Under the pieces are notes generated by a model, which was given only the letters and a program-made list of their open reading frames with translations, was not told the origin of the DNA and searched no databases. A stretch of DNA of 64,000 nt. Origin: Oscheius tipulae (taxonomy: Eukaryota; Nematoda; Chromadorea; Rhabditida; Rhabditidae). Below, piece by piece: positions 38,686 to 50,765 of this stretch. The DNA is taken from NCBI GenBank assembly GCA_037178975.1, contig JASJZH010000003.1, forward strand, positions 4,464,001 to 4,528,000, written 5' to 3'. Position numbers and translations under genes: made by a program. The first letter of the stretch is position 1. Each line of letters starts with the position of its first letter.

Positions 38686-40477
38686 ATCTAACCTGGTTTT
38701 CATCCTAACTAACAACTGTAAGAATGCAAATTCCTTGGAACTGAAATGACTTACAAAAAAAGACAAAACCGCGTCCTTCAAAACAGTTTGACTGACGGCC
38801 TCTCTTCTTTTTTCCGTCCATGGGCCATTGACTTTAAAAATCGGATCGTCTCTGTTCTCAAATGTCGTCTTGCCCTTCTCCTTATGTATACCTATACTAT
38901 ACTATTGAGTGGCCTTCCGCCTCCAGCGGAGAGACATTAGACTCTGGGCGCAAAAAAGTCCTTTTCAACTGCCGAAATTGGTTTTGGGGCGGTCAGCATA
39001 TAGCCCCCCCCGTTCCAGGGCCTAATTTTTCCTCCTGCCCCTGTTATAGCAAACAGTCTGCATCTTTTCTATTGCTGTCTGGTACTGTTTGTTGATTTTC
39101 CAACTCCTCTCACAATAACAACAAAACCCATATTTACTCTCTGGAAAATAGACACAGCCTTGTATCCTCTCTCTCCAGCATGTCTCTATACTCCCTTCGA
39201 TTCAATCTTTGGGAATGTAAGAAGTAAAAAAAAAAAGTTTCTCTCCCAGAATAGAAAAATGGGATCGCTTTGTGTCGTCTCTCGCCTCTTTTTTGTCGCA
39301 CTTTCTGGGAGGCCGCGCCAAGGGTATACAATTTTCTCAGTCCAATGCAAAAGGATCATAATTTTTATCGAGAAATAGGACATATTTCTGATCAATGACT
39401 ATGAGAAAATGGATATTTTTCAGGGCCGAGTTTGATTGGTCGTTGTCGGGAGCAACAAAAAGTCTGTATAATTCGTCAAAATCGTCCTTGGATTTTATGC
39501 ATATGCGGACGACCTTTTTTCTTCGAACGACCAACAATGTCCAAGTGATACTTCCCTCATGAGATAATTGAGACCAGCCCAATAACCATTTCTGTCCTCT
39601 CTGATTTTGCCAACTGATTTTACTCTTTCTGGAATCAGCTCAGGGCTCTGACTGTGGACATGATATGTATATTTTGGACAGAAAGAGGCTGTTTACTGTT
39701 AGCCTGGCCAGCAATATTTGTCCCTGCCATATAGTTGGAATCAATTTTGTCCCGTCCTATTTTTCATAGCACCATATTTTCGGTTTGGCGAACCGGTTCG
39801 AGGCCTCTCTCTGTCCATCAAAATTGTCTACTCTATTTTCAAGCTTCAAATTTCCCTTTCTGAATTACCTCAGTACACTGAGAAATAATCACAGTGGCTC
39901 CTTTTTAAAGCCGAGGAAATCTGAAGCTCCGAACGGCCTACCCACAATCTACCCATTCGAATTGGCAGAAGAGCACTTAAAGATCAGTGAGTACAGAGAA
40001 AAACGGAAAATCCTCAATTTGGTGCCAGCAAACCCAGTTTTCGATAATTTTATGTGTTTTCTAATTGGCCTTCTTTCTCGGTCTGGACCAGGCCCAATTC
40101 GTATTACTGTCTTCCCATCCTCGTTCGTCGATCCGGCCATAAAATTATATCTTCCGCGCACTTTTTTGCCTCCTCATTCGAGTCCCGTTCCTGCCCCTCG
40201 TCGCATTAATTTTGCCTCTAAAATAATCGTAAAAGCCCTCTTCTACTGTCTCCGCCTTCAGTCCCCCCCTTCCTAACCAGTCATTTGTTCTCTTAATTTC
40301 TCAGAGTGTGACTGCTCCACTTTATCGCCGTGGGGCTGCTGTTGGATAGGCATCTCGGAGGATCCTGTTCCACTCTCTTTCTCTCTCTTTACTGTCAAGT
40401 CATTGTCTCTACTCTCCCGTGCGCCGCAGCGGGACTCAAAACAACAACTAACCCAATTTTGGCCAATATTTCTTTGG

Positions 40478-40491
40478 AAAAAAAGCAAAAA
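40478..40491 (-). terminator. Pol III terminator of tRNA-Arg(ACG)
   Basis: On the minus strand a T5 run (40491-40487) and then a T7 run (40484-40478) follow 7 nt after the tRNA 3' end. Confidence 0.75.
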
Positions 40492-40497
40492 GGTTTT

Positions 40498-40570
40498 CGA
40501 CCACGGCAGGATTCGAACCTACAATCTTCTGCTCCGTAGGCAGACGCGTTATCCATTGCGCCACGCGGCC
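40498..40570 (-). tRNA. tRNA-Arg (anticodon ACG)
   Basis: A 73-nt intronless cloverleaf on the minus strand. The acceptor stem GGCCGCG pairs with CGTGGTC (with G-T pairs), the anticodon arm is TCTGC-CTACGGA-GCAGA giving anticodon ACG, and the T arm is GTAGG-TTCGAAT-CCTGC. Pol III boxes TGGCGCAATGG and GGTTCGAATCC are intact. With adenosine-to-inosine editing at position 34 it would read CGU, CGC and CGA. Confidence 0.97.
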
Positions 40571-41215
40571 ATGATGTTGCATTTTTCCAGTGTCTATCAT
40601 CACGGTCTCGACATTGCAGATAAGAAACTGGAGAGGCTCGGGACGAGGTAACAACTCTTGAATGTTCCACGTCTCATGGATCCTCGATAGTGAGAATGCT
40701 ATATACAAAAAGTTTTTCTTTGTTACTTCGAAAACCCCAACCCCCCCCCCCCCCCCACCTTAGCCTGAATTCATATTTTTTTATAATCACACCATCTCCC
40801 ATTCTCACAAAGATTTTCCGCCATTTTCTTTTTCCAACCTTCCTCTCAGCTTTTAGGAAGGTTCGAAAATCCATCGTATTATTCCAAACTTTGTTCAAAA
40901 GTCTAGGGACTCATACTAACCTTAAAGGGAGAAACGACTACTGACTCAACTTATCCATCAAGTCTTACCTCTGTTTCTAACATTACTCGAGGGTTCCATA
41001 CCAGCGCCACTGCCTACAGTACACCGACCAAATATATTTTCACCCTTCGACGCCTCAATCATCAAAAAATCGCCATTTGAGCACAATAGCTTCGATTTTC
41101 GTTGGCGTGCGCGCTGGCGCTGAATCGCCTCTTCCACTCAATTCTTTTCTCTATATTGACGAGCCTATACCTTTTTCTTCTCGGTCTGACTACCGTAATC
41201 AGAATCTGTTTCAGG
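40571..41215. other. Intergenic with poly-C tract
   Basis: No exon supported. A homopolymer run of 16 C lies at 40741-40756, preceded by CCCCAA. The 3' part is the presumed promoter of the BED-finger gene that starts at 41216; CTGTTTCAG just before that ATG is a candidate trans-splice acceptor. Confidence 0.45.
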
Positions 41216-42289
41216 ATGAGTTCTCTGGTGAGTGGGAACAGTATCCTACATATTGCCAATCGACTCGGTGATGGGCAGAAGGATTCGGAAGGTAACGAAG
41301 GGACAGTAGAAGGAGAAAGAGTATTTCTAGATGAGATAAAGCTGTCATCAACTCCTCCCACCTCAGCAACTGAGCACGTGCCAGAGTCAGATTCACCCTT
41401 TAGATTCAAAATATTCAAGGATCTGACCAAGAACACGGTAGATTGGTTGTCCAGAAAGAGTAATCAAGTGTTTAGTATTCCACGGTACCAACGACTCCTT
41501 CCACTTCGTCTAATGAGGAGACTCGACAAGTAACCCCGACCGAAATGGTCCAGAACGAGGAGACTGCTTCCTTCGATCTGATACAGGCTGTCAGTCAGCT
41601 TCAAAAGGACATTCAAGGAAATCAGGTAAGATACCCTTCTTTTGTATACTTTCTGTACAGGGACTCCCGACGTACTTCAACACGCCCTCTATCGACTCGA
41701 ACAACCAAAACCAAGCTCCGGACAGCGGTCTAACTATGAGAGGTAGAAACAGCCCTCTCTCCGGCTTACCAGTTCCAGACCTAATGCCAGGCTACTCGCC
41801 CTGGCTTCGCAACGCCGGTAGAAAGAAGTCACATCCAGTTTGGGACTTTTTCAAAGACCTCAAAGACACCAGTAAGGCAGAGCAGGAGTATTCGGAATGA
41901 GAGAATTGTTCAGATGGTGTAGGAGGTGTGATTTGTCTCAACTGCTCGTGGAGCGGAGACGACCGGAGTCCGAACAATCTACGTACTCACTTAAAGAAGT
42001 TCCACACGGCAGATGGCATCTTCGCTAAATTTAGTCAAAAGCTAGCTCAGGTTGGTGTCTGTTTGTCTGGATTTCGACCTCACCCCATGCACGGTCTCTA
42101 GCCTTACGGGCACCAGTTTGTCCACCCCCGGTGCGAGCCCCGCAGAGAGAGGAGACTGGCTACCCGCCTACCTGTTTTAAAATTTGGGAAGTCATATACG
42201 AGAAGAATGAGAAGACTGACTTCTTGAGAGTAGCTGAAGACACTAGCTGTCTGCCTTCTTCTGAGAACTTCATTTGGAGCCTGATGTAA
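41216..42289 (+). CDS. Single BED zinc-finger protein
   Basis: Five exons (41216-41437, 41476-41625, 41661-41871, 41914-42050, 42146-42289) join in frame to 287 aa. The N-terminal half is Ser/Thr/Glu-rich and low complexity. A BED finger follows (HPVWDFF, CLNC, then H-x4-H in LRTHLKKFH), close in form to the second finger of the gene at 2-7 kb. The last exon is the least certain: I chose the acceptor at 42145, which gives a coding-like tail (CFKIWEVIYEKNEK); an acceptor ending CTCTAG near 42101 gives a shorter basic tail instead. It is probably a DNA-binding nuclear protein. It lies about 1 kb upstream of another BED gene in the same orientation; the frames do not join, so I treat them as two genes. 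Confidence 0.7.
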
Positions 42290-43323
42290 CTTTCAACAGC
42301 ATATTGCCGACTCTTCTCAAATCAACTTGTCTCGCAACTTGAAGGGGACCCTGTGATAAGAGTCTGATTGATTCGTGTGTCTTTGCCGAGCGCGGGTCTG
42401 GCCCCCGTCCTCGAGAGAGATCGCGGACCCCCGAGCGCGCGCTCTCTCCCCTTCTTTCAGTGTTGACCGTCCCCGCCCGTCGTCCGCCCCCGCTCTGCAC
42501 CCTCCAACATTTCGGCATTATCTCTTCACCGGCTGTCCTCTTTGGCCCATACTCTCACTCTAATACTCTCTCACAATTCTTTCCCTTCACCGGCATTCAC
42601 GGGTCCCCCTCCTGCCACCACTCTCTCAGTCCGACTGGACCAACCCTCACTTACGGTCCGACCCGAATTCCTCATTTCATCGATCGCTCTCGCTTCTTTA
42701 CCTCAATTTTGGTAGCCATTAGTCATCTGACAGTCTGGCCCTCATTGTTTACCGTATGGTCCAAAGACGTCATCTTTACAAAATAGTTGCTTTCACTAGC
42801 CTGAAGAAACTTACAACTTTTACCGTACTTTGTCCTACTACAATTTACTCGCGCCTTCTTGCCGTCTATAGATTTTGCTGGACCCTTTTCGTCCTCTTGC
42901 TCGGGGCCCGGGTCAATTTCGGTTTCCCAGGGAGACGGGGACTTGTGAGGTCCTAAAGAGTCCAGATCCTGTATTCTGGCACGCAGTCTCGCCGATGTCA
43001 ATTGCATTGTCCTTCTTTTTTTATGGTTGACCTAGGTTTTGTTCAACTAAGATCCTGTACCCTGATCCTTATTTTGCTGTCACGTGATCCACGAAAAATA
43101 TGTGGGAACTATCACCGGGCCCATTCTACGAACAATGGTCTCTTCCATTTTTGACCACAGTGTCAGAGTTGTATCCTCAACCCACCGACTGAAAACACTG
43201 ACCACACAGCTACGCATACAGGGAGCCACCCACCTTTTTTTTGCAAAACTCTTCTCTTGGAAACACTTTATCGTTTTCTCTTCTCATAACTCGTTCCATT
43301 CTCTTCTATTCAGCCTGCCCGTA
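42290..43323. other. Intergenic between two BED genes
   Basis: No exon is supported. The stretch is C/T-rich on the plus strand, with a GC-rich part around 42380-42500. TCTATTCAG at 43306-43314, just before the next ATG, is a candidate trans-splice acceptor. Confidence 0.4.
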
Positions 43324-44690
43324 ATGTCCACAGAGCTTTTGAGCCCGAATGTGGAAGATTTGTCTCTTCCCTCTTCCTCGGCTGTCCTCGACTCTCAAGA
43401 CACATTGAGGGATCAACTGAAGAAGCTGAGAAATAACAAGGCGAATAAGAAGTCGTCTGAAATCTGGGATCACTACAAGCTGATGGCTGAAGCGCAGAAC
43501 GTCGAATGTGTCCATTGTTGGCGTATTCTGAAACGGAATGACAGCTCGACCAAGAGCATGTGGGGACATATGACAGCCTACCATCAGGATCAGTTGGACG
43601 AGAGTAACTCGAGAAAAAAGAGACGCATATTGCCGTTGATTGAGAAGAAAAATGATGAGGGAACGGGGGAACAGAAAGTGGGAATCGATCAATTTTATTC
43701 AAGAGCTTTTTCAGACCCCGACTCAACCGTATGTTAAGCGGCAAAGAGCCGGAGGTGTCAATCATCAGCAGAACACTACTACTGATTCCATGGCTTTAGC
43801 TCTTCAGCAACTACAAAACGCCACCAATGTGAGTTTGAAATCTAATAATGGAACTGTTCAAAAGTGACAAGTCACAATAATTGCGGAACGATTAGTTGAG
43901 AAGAAAACGAAAACCAGGTAGTCAGCTAAACGATTTCTCCTGTAACTTTTGAGAGCCATTAACACATCGATCCCTACGATTTTCAGCTCAGCCAAATGAG
44001 TCAACTGAATGGAGCCCTGAATTTCCTCGAGAATATGCCCAAGTCAAGTGAGGTCATCAACATCTCGGCAGGATTCACCTCAACGCACAAAGAAGACGAA
44101 GACGACCAGCCAGAACATGGAAATGAGCCAGGATCTTCTGGAGCCTCGGCTTCTGGCGAACGCGCAGTCAGTGGAAGTCCTGTGGAAGAAACTGCCGGAG
44201 GCAGTCCATCCGTATCCTCTACCAACCAACTCAATGCCTTCATGAACATGGCTACGAATCCTCTAATGTGGAACGCCATGTTGTAAATTTGAAGAAAATA
44301 TCTAATAATGGGACGATTCTAGAGCCAACTCTTCTCACGGTTCTGCCTTCTCGCTCAATGATGGACAGTGTGTTTCGGTTCTGATGAAGATGGCCATCGA
44401 TCTGGATCTAACAATGTCTTATCACAAACGACGGTTTGTTTTGGAAACTTCCTAATGAGAAGAACCTGTTCAGAGGAGACATCGAGCTTTGTTTCGAGAG
44501 CAATCGTACGGCAGAGAAAAGCGGAGGACGAGGAAAAGTTCTCTGTATGTGTGATCTCGGCCGAGAGATTCGTGTCGTCGAACGAGTCAACGGAGCTCCG
44601 ACGGATTCGGAGCTGTGGACCAAAACAGACTTCAACCAGTTCTGCTGGGCAATGAGAGGGAAATGCGCGAAAGTTTTAGTTAAAAATTGA
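43324..44690 (+). CDS. BED zinc-finger protein with novel C-terminal domain
   Basis: Five exons (43324-43677, 43715-43828, 43987-44282, 44323-44433, 44474-44690) join in frame to 363 aa; the last two introns are 40 nt each. The BED finger (about residues 35-85) shows SEIWDHY, CVHC and H-x4-H, followed by the basic stretch SRKKRRI, a likely nuclear signal. The middle is Gln/Asn- and Ser/Gly-rich. The final 110 residues form a compact folded-looking region (VLMKMAIDLDLTMSYHKRR, GKVLCMCDLGREIRVVERV, TDFNQFCWAMRGK) that I do not recognise. Without the 40-nt intron at 44283 the frame stops at a TAA, so a shorter form ending NAML is an alternative. It is probably a transcription regulator. Confidence 0.7.
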
Positions 44691-45315
44691 ATCTCATAGT
44701 TTCCTTATTCCCGAGTGTCTCAACCAATTTTCTTTCTGTGATTAAATATGAACAGTTCGGGTTCTTACGTATCCGCCAACCCGTGATAAGATTTGTAGAA
44801 TGTATATGGAACAATGAAGTTGTATGTGTCTTTGTTATTTGAATCTGTCTGGTGAGAAGTGTCCGTTCCCAAAGATCCATCTCTTCCCTTCCTAAATAGT
44901 CCTAATGCGGAACGCTTCCAGCTCCTAATGGGTCTCGCTTCTGCAATAATATCCTTCCAGTCTTATCTGTCATCTTGGTCCATCCGATCATCTCTTTTTG
45001 TTTTCTAAAGAAACCCTATGCAAGAGCAATGAGGGAACGAAGTAAGAAGCAAGGTCATGCATACATCTGTGCCCATGGGCAGCCACTTTCTAGCGACAGG
45101 AACTGCTATAAGGTCAGTTTATCTTCTTTCCCTTCCTCCAGAAGCTAGTCATTATTCAGTCGGCTGTCAGTCGCTATGCTAATGAATTGACTGCAAACGA
45201 AGCGTTAGGTTACTCGGTTGGCTTTACAGCTGTGCAACTCACACAGCCCTGAATACTTAATTGATGGATTAGGAAGACACCTACCCACAAAAATTAATTC
45301 TTTCAGGGCGTTCCG
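44691..45315. other. Intergenic before ptl-1
   Basis: No supported exon. It should contain the ptl-1 promoter and 5' UTR; ATTCTTTCAG at about 45297-45306, ten bases before the ATG, is a candidate trans-splice acceptor. Confidence 0.45.
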
Positions 45316-48300
45316 ATGAGCGACACTGAAGCTGCAGGGTCGTCTGAGCCATCCGGAGATCAGGAGCTTCCTTCGCAGGAGACTACGATTGAAATCGTAT
45401 CTGTTGAAGAGGAGTCAGCTCAAGAGCCAGAGTCACAGCCGGAACCAGCTGCACCTCCAGTCAAAGATGAAGAGAAAGAAGCAGAGACCGTAGAACGAGA
45501 AGAGGTCGCTGAGCCATTAATCGCAGCGGAGACTGAGGATCGAGAAGAGTATCCTGAGATTGTTGAGGAGCCGCCGGAAGAACTGGTGAAAATAATCGGA
45601 CCTATAGAATCAGCCGAACTCGAAGAACTCAACCAAGACATGACATCTAGCCAGGTGGTCCTTTTCACACTCACCCCTTGGCACAAGTTGATCGAAATCT
45701 GAGAATGAACCCTTCTTTCCTTTGAATCCCTCTATTTTGAAAGATTCCACCAGCTTTCGCAATGAGAATTCACTCATTTTGATTGACCAGAGTTAGAGCA
45801 GCACGTGACTAATGGCGCTAATCCCACTTGCTCCGTATATCCGTGTCTCTCAGTCCGCTCCGAATACAATATTATTTGGTCTTTCTCATGTTACTCCTTC
45901 CATTATTCTCCGCTCAGCGCCCGTGTTCTGTATTCAAATGCTCATAACCTCCGCAACTAGCTAATCTTATCAGCGCCTTGAATAAACAGCTTCAACTATT
46001 TGAATTTGCCGCCTCTTTACGGCCCCTGAAGCACTGGTCAATCCCTTTACGGAAAGAATCTCTATCGGAGAGACTCATCTACATCTGTCCGCTTTTGAGG
46101 GCCGCGCCTTTTTCGAAGAGGACACGCCCCTAAGTCATCATATTTCCACTCACGGAGCCCTTTCATGTCCGTGTGATTTGAAAGATGGCCAAGCCTGTGT
46201 CTAATCCGGTTTCAAACGGCTTTGATTATGTAAATAGGCCATGCGCGATAATTTTACGCCATCGTTTGTCCAAGTGACAGGTGTTCTCCTAGCTTTTTGT
46301 TCTCATTCTGGAGTTTCTATTCACGTGACTCTTTCTATTTTATCTGGCCATCATTTATGCGAAACCTGAAAGTCAGCTCTACAGATACATAAAGTTCTCT
46401 TCTCAGTTTTCTATAACACTGCTAAACGTTATGCTTTTTGGGCAATCATCCGCCTCCTTCTTCTCCCTAATAAGATCTGGAACTTGTTCCTCTCCGAGAC
46501 TTTTCGAGAGCTTCTAGTGTCTTTTCACCATTCTCTTATAACAAAAACTATTTCAGATAGCTGTCGAACCTAAAGAAAAAGATATCCCTGAGCTAGAACC
46601 TGTGAACCAGGGGATTGTCGAAGAAGCAGAAAAGAAGGAGATCGAGAAGGTAAGTACAAACACCTTGTCGACCGCGCCCTTCTCGAAAGAAAGAGAACCG
46701 GGCTTCTCCTCCCGCTGTCTCCCCTCTGCCAGTCAAACAAAAAACAACAACCTGCTCGTTCGGATCGATCTCACTTCTCCTGAGCACGTCAAGAGTCTTA
46801 CGCCGTAGTTTCAATTTCTTCTGACGAATAAGATAATTTCACCCAATTCGGTCAAGAACCCGTACACTCTCGTCCATTTGACCCTGAGGAAGAAAAGAGT
46901 CTCAGCCTTGACACACCCGAAATGGCTGTTTTCTTCTCTATTCTGACGAGCGGAGTGATTCTTCCCCGTATTTTCTCGGCCTTTAGTCCTTCAAATTTAT
47001 TGTCACCATAACTACCGCGCCCCAGACCCTCATTTTTCATCCAAAAGGCATCCAATCTTTGCTGTGTTCTCATTCAAGTCTTTCAGAGCGAAGAGATGGT
47101 CGATACTGTTCACAACTTCCAAGTTGACGTCAGTCCTTCGACGGAGAAGAGAACAGACTACGGGGCCGATGAGGATCGAGAAAAAGAAAGAGTGGATAGT
47201 AGTCCTGAACCAGCGACTGTTCAATATTCGAGAACTGAAGAAGACCCTGTGGACAAAGACCTGGAGAACGAAATGGTTGTTCATGGAGAGCAGTCGGAAC
47301 AGGCTATAGAGGATCGAAAAGAAGAAAAAGTTCTCTCTCCAGAGCCAGTAGCCAGTCTAACTCCAGTGGAGGAACCGAGAAAGGAAGAACCAAGAGGAGA
47401 GATCAAGCATGTAGCTGAGAGCCCTGTGACTGGAATGAAGCTTCCCAGCGCAAGAGCTGCAATTCCTGCTCCAAAACCAAAAACAGCTGTTCCACCAAAA
47501 ACGTGAGTGAGAATCTGTAAAAGAGGGCTGTTTTTATTGGCCTTGACTCGTGAAAGAGTCGTTAACTTTTACAACTGGACAATAACACCTGGGCCTTTGA
47601 ACAGAGTCACAGATCTAATCCTCTTGACAAGTTCTAACAAAAACGCGTTGTGTTTGTTCAGTTGTTCATCTCCTTCTACTACGGAAAAGTTACACAAAGA
47701 GACTTGAGATCTGTTTGTCTTTTGGACCGAAAGAGGGAGAGAGAAACATATTCATGCGCTTCTTTCCCATTACGTGGAGGCTGTCGCCCCAAACGCCCGT
47801 GCATGGCTAATTTCAGCTGACAAATAGCCCTCCGGCTGTGGTAACTCTCTTTTCTCCCGTCTCGAGTGAGCGCTATTTTAAAATCAACAACCCATCAACA
47901 GAAAACTCTTTTTAGAACTCCTTCTTCATCTGTTCCTAAAAGACCTACAACGGCGTTACCTGCTGTCAAGACTCCTGCGAAGATAACGTGAGTCTTTTAT
48001 TCTTCAAATTTGCATTATCCACGCTCGAAAGATCTGCCTAAAAATCTCTCAGGCAGTCGCCCTCTTAATCTCTTACGCTCGCCTGCTCCTAAAAGTGCTC
48101 TTTGTTTGGTATCCGTGGGATAGGAATAATAGCCTCCCTCCTCAATTGCTCACTTCCTACTCACGTTATTATACTCCTTTCAGCCTGATGAGTCGACCGC
48201 CTGCACCTTTCAAAGCTTCTCCGGCCCCTCCGAGACCCAAAGCTGTTCCTCCGAGATCTCAGTCCCAGCACAGAACACCAGCCTCGAGGAATGGCAGCAC

Positions 48301-49257
48301 AAGTGAGTTTTTTGTTTGGTTTGTTTTGAACATTGTCTTTAGCCAAAATAGACAGTCTTCCGAACACTCCAAAGCTTGTCAACCGGAAATATCAGAATGT
48401 ACAAAGTCGAGTTGGATCGATCACGGATCATAAGCCTCAAGGGGGCAATGTGGAAATTTTCTCAGAAAAGAAAACTTACAAGGCCGAGTCGAAAATCGGC
48501 TCTCTTCACAATGCTGAACACAAACCTGGTTTGCTCTCATGTCTTTTCATACTATGGCCTTTTCCAGGTGGAGGAAACGTAAAGATTGAGACGGCTAAGC
48601 TCAATTTCAAGGATGTAGCCAAGCCAAAAATCGACGCTGTGTCGAACCATACTCCTAAACAGTCAGACAAAAAAGTTCGTTTTTATGTCTACTACAAAAC
48701 AAACAAGATTATTCCTCAGATCCCAACTCAGAAACTCAACTGGAATGCCCAGTCGAAAATTGGCTCCCTCGATAACGCTACCCATAAGGCTGGAGGCGGA
48801 CAAGTGAAGGTAAGTACATTCGTATTCCTCTCTCTCCCTTGTTTGCCTTTTCACAGCTTCGCACTTGCAGATTTTGAACCAAAAACTCGAGTGGAACGCC
48901 GAGAGCAAAGTGGGAAGTAAAGATAACATTGGACATAGACCTGGAGGTGGCAATGTTCAGGTAGCTTCAGCCAATTGTGAACGTGTTTATGCATTCATTT
49001 GGCAGATTTACGACGAGAAACTGGAGTACATTGCACAGTCGAAATTGGGATCAGGAGGGGATAGCGAGAAGAGTTTCTAGCCTTAATTCAGAGTTGGTTT
49101 ATCGCCTTTTATCATATCTAACAGCTACTTTTATATCTAAATATGGTTTTAGACCGACCCGTATCGCCTCGACGCCAATAAGGTAAAGGCCAAAAGCAAG
49201 CCGGGTAAAATGCCGGGAGCAGTAGATCCATTGACGGCAGATCAGATCCTCGCCTAG
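45316..49257 (+). CDS. ptl-1: PTL-1, tau/MAP2/MAP4-family microtubule-binding protein
   Basis: Tau-family proteins bind and stabilise microtubules, in nematodes mainly in neurons and embryonic epidermis. Exons at 45316-45654, 46557-46649, 47087-47502, 47916-47987, 48184-48302, 48343-48528, 48568-48674, 48720-48809, 48871-48960 and 49006-49080 join to 528 aa. The first 250 residues are very acidic, then comes a Pro/Lys-rich basic linker. The C-terminal part has five tau repeats: VGSITDHKPQGGNVEI, IGSLHNAEHKPGGGNVKI, a degenerate IDAVSNHTPKQSDKKI, IGSLDNATHKAGGGQVKI and VGSKDNIGHRPGGGNVQI, plus a partial sixth (KLGSGGD). The main form ends EKSF-stop at 49080. An open segment at 49153-49257 (TDPYRLDANKVKAK..., stop TAG) has a TTTTAG acceptor and joins in frame to the exon ending 48960, giving an alternative C-terminus. 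The first intron is 902 nt. Confidence 0.93.
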
Positions 49258-49752
49258 AAAGTCTATATCCAATTGCATATAATCATCTGTTCTCAATAAA
49301 ATATTCCCTCCAATATTGGACCAGTCTTCTGTTATTACCATAAGAGCAAACAGACATTCCATGAAGCGCACCTCCAGTTGGCAGGTTGTTCGTATTCCAC
49401 TTGACACATCGACCGTTTTAGATTATTTCTCTCGTCTTCTTTATCACAATCTGCTATCTGATTATTCTTTTGAAAAGTGAAAGGCAAGTTCTTTGAACTA
49501 CAGACAAAATAGTCTACTAATGGGAATTCTAACAATGAGGGGGATTCGGATGCGATGTCATCACGTAAAACAGAGTATAGGACATGAACAGAGCATGCGA
49601 CTGGGGACACTTAGAAGCCAATGTGAAACATGGGAAGTATTGACACGGGAAGGAGAGGCAACATATACATTAATTTGGACATTAATTTTCACATTTTGCA
49701 GAAACAGTAAGCTAGTGGGAGCCTAGAACTACGAAGAACAAGAAACAAGAGA
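49258..49752. other. 3' flank of ptl-1, no gene seen
   Basis: No exon supported. CTCAATAAAATATT near 49293-49306 contains AATAAA and is the likely ptl-1 polyadenylation signal. Confidence 0.5.
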
Positions 49753-50765
49753 AGCATACAGGGCTTTTACGCTTGAAGCTATGAAAAAACGGAGTAAAGG
49801 CTCTTGAACCTCAATCTCATCGAATCCGAGTCGTCTGTCATACAGCAAGTTCTCTTCTTACCATCTCTTCAACTCGCCCTGCTGCTTTCACTCTCCTGAA
49901 ACATAGGAAAAACAAGAAAATACAATGTACTTTCTGTCTATTTGTGTTCGAGAAGAATCTGGGCGCAGGATGAGAACACTGTCAGCCTTCCCTAGTGGTC
50001 CGAGGGATTCCAAGAACTATACCTAACACCACTGTGGATTCGAGGAAGAGTCCAAGGAGCCAAGAAGACCGAGCATGACCCCCGAAAGAACGTAGTGGCG
50101 GATTCACAACTGACTATCACATTACCGCCTCTTCATCATGACAAACCGCGAAATAAGTGTGTGGCGCTACTGTTCGCAGTGTCTGATTGTCAGCGTCTAC
50201 TATCAAGGTCAACTGTAAGAAAAGTAGAAATACTGGCCTTGTGAGAGCAGTGGAGAAGACGACTGTCGTTGAGCGGATAGTCTAAAAGCTGTTGGAAGCG
50301 AACGGACTTAATCTTTTCAAGTTTCAAATATTACAGAAATTCCTGAACTCTAATGGCTTTGTAAACTTTCGCTCGGAGCTCGCAAAGAGACAGTAATGTG
50401 ATAGTCAGCTGGGAATCCGCCATTACTGACACCTTTCGGGGATCATTCTCGATCTTCGATCAACACCGCTGTGGCTCCTTGGGCTCTGCCTCGAATCCAC
50501 AGCGGTGTTTTGTATAGTTCTTGGAATCCCTCAGACCACTAGGAAAAACTGACAGTGCTCTGGTCAGGCGCTCGAATTCTTTTCGAACAGAAATAGGCAG
50601 GAAGTAGAGACCTTGTTATTTACTTTTTCCGACGTTTTCAGGAGTGGAAGAAGCTGGACGAGTTGAAGTGATGGCAAGAAGAGAAGGTACTGTATTACGT
50701 GTCGGGAAATCCGCTACCCAATGATTCAGTTTATTCATAGCTCAAGCGTAAAAGCCCTGTGTGCT
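49753..50765. mobile_element. 1-kb foldback / inverted-repeat DNA element
   Basis: The left arm (49753 to about 50132) is the diverged reverse complement of the right arm (about 50390 to 50765). The outer ends read AGCATACAGGGCTTTTACGC and, reversed, AGCACACAGGGCTTTTACGC. Further matching blocks inward include TTCAACTCG, CTATTT-x-TGTTCGA-AAGAAT, GGGATTCCAAGAACTATAC, CTGTGGATTCGAGG and CTGACTATCACATTAC. A loop of about 260 bp lies between. There is no coding capacity. Terminal repeats of about 375 bp are much longer than in typical MITEs, so this is a foldback-type non-autonomous DNA transposon, or the decayed shell of one. I see no clear target-site duplication. Confidence 0.82.

Larger units (their letters stand above)
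34566..40497. other. Gene-poor region, second part
   Basis: No protein gene is supported between the two tRNA genes. Notable small features are a dispersed-repeat fragment (34737-34870), a perfect 22-bp palindrome (35938-35959) and a 20-bp exact direct repeat (38413 and 38666). The remainder shows no domain-bearing frame. Confidence 0.5.

Noticed and set aside
40741-40756. Poly-C tract as a telomere-like or structural repeat
   Set aside because: A single 16-nt homopolymer with no repeated unit; probably a simple-sequence tract or assembly-sensitive run.
42380-42500. GC-rich Arg/Pro frames near 42.4 kb as exons
   Set aside because: Low-complexity C/T-rich sequence on one strand, no splice-consistent frame and no domain.
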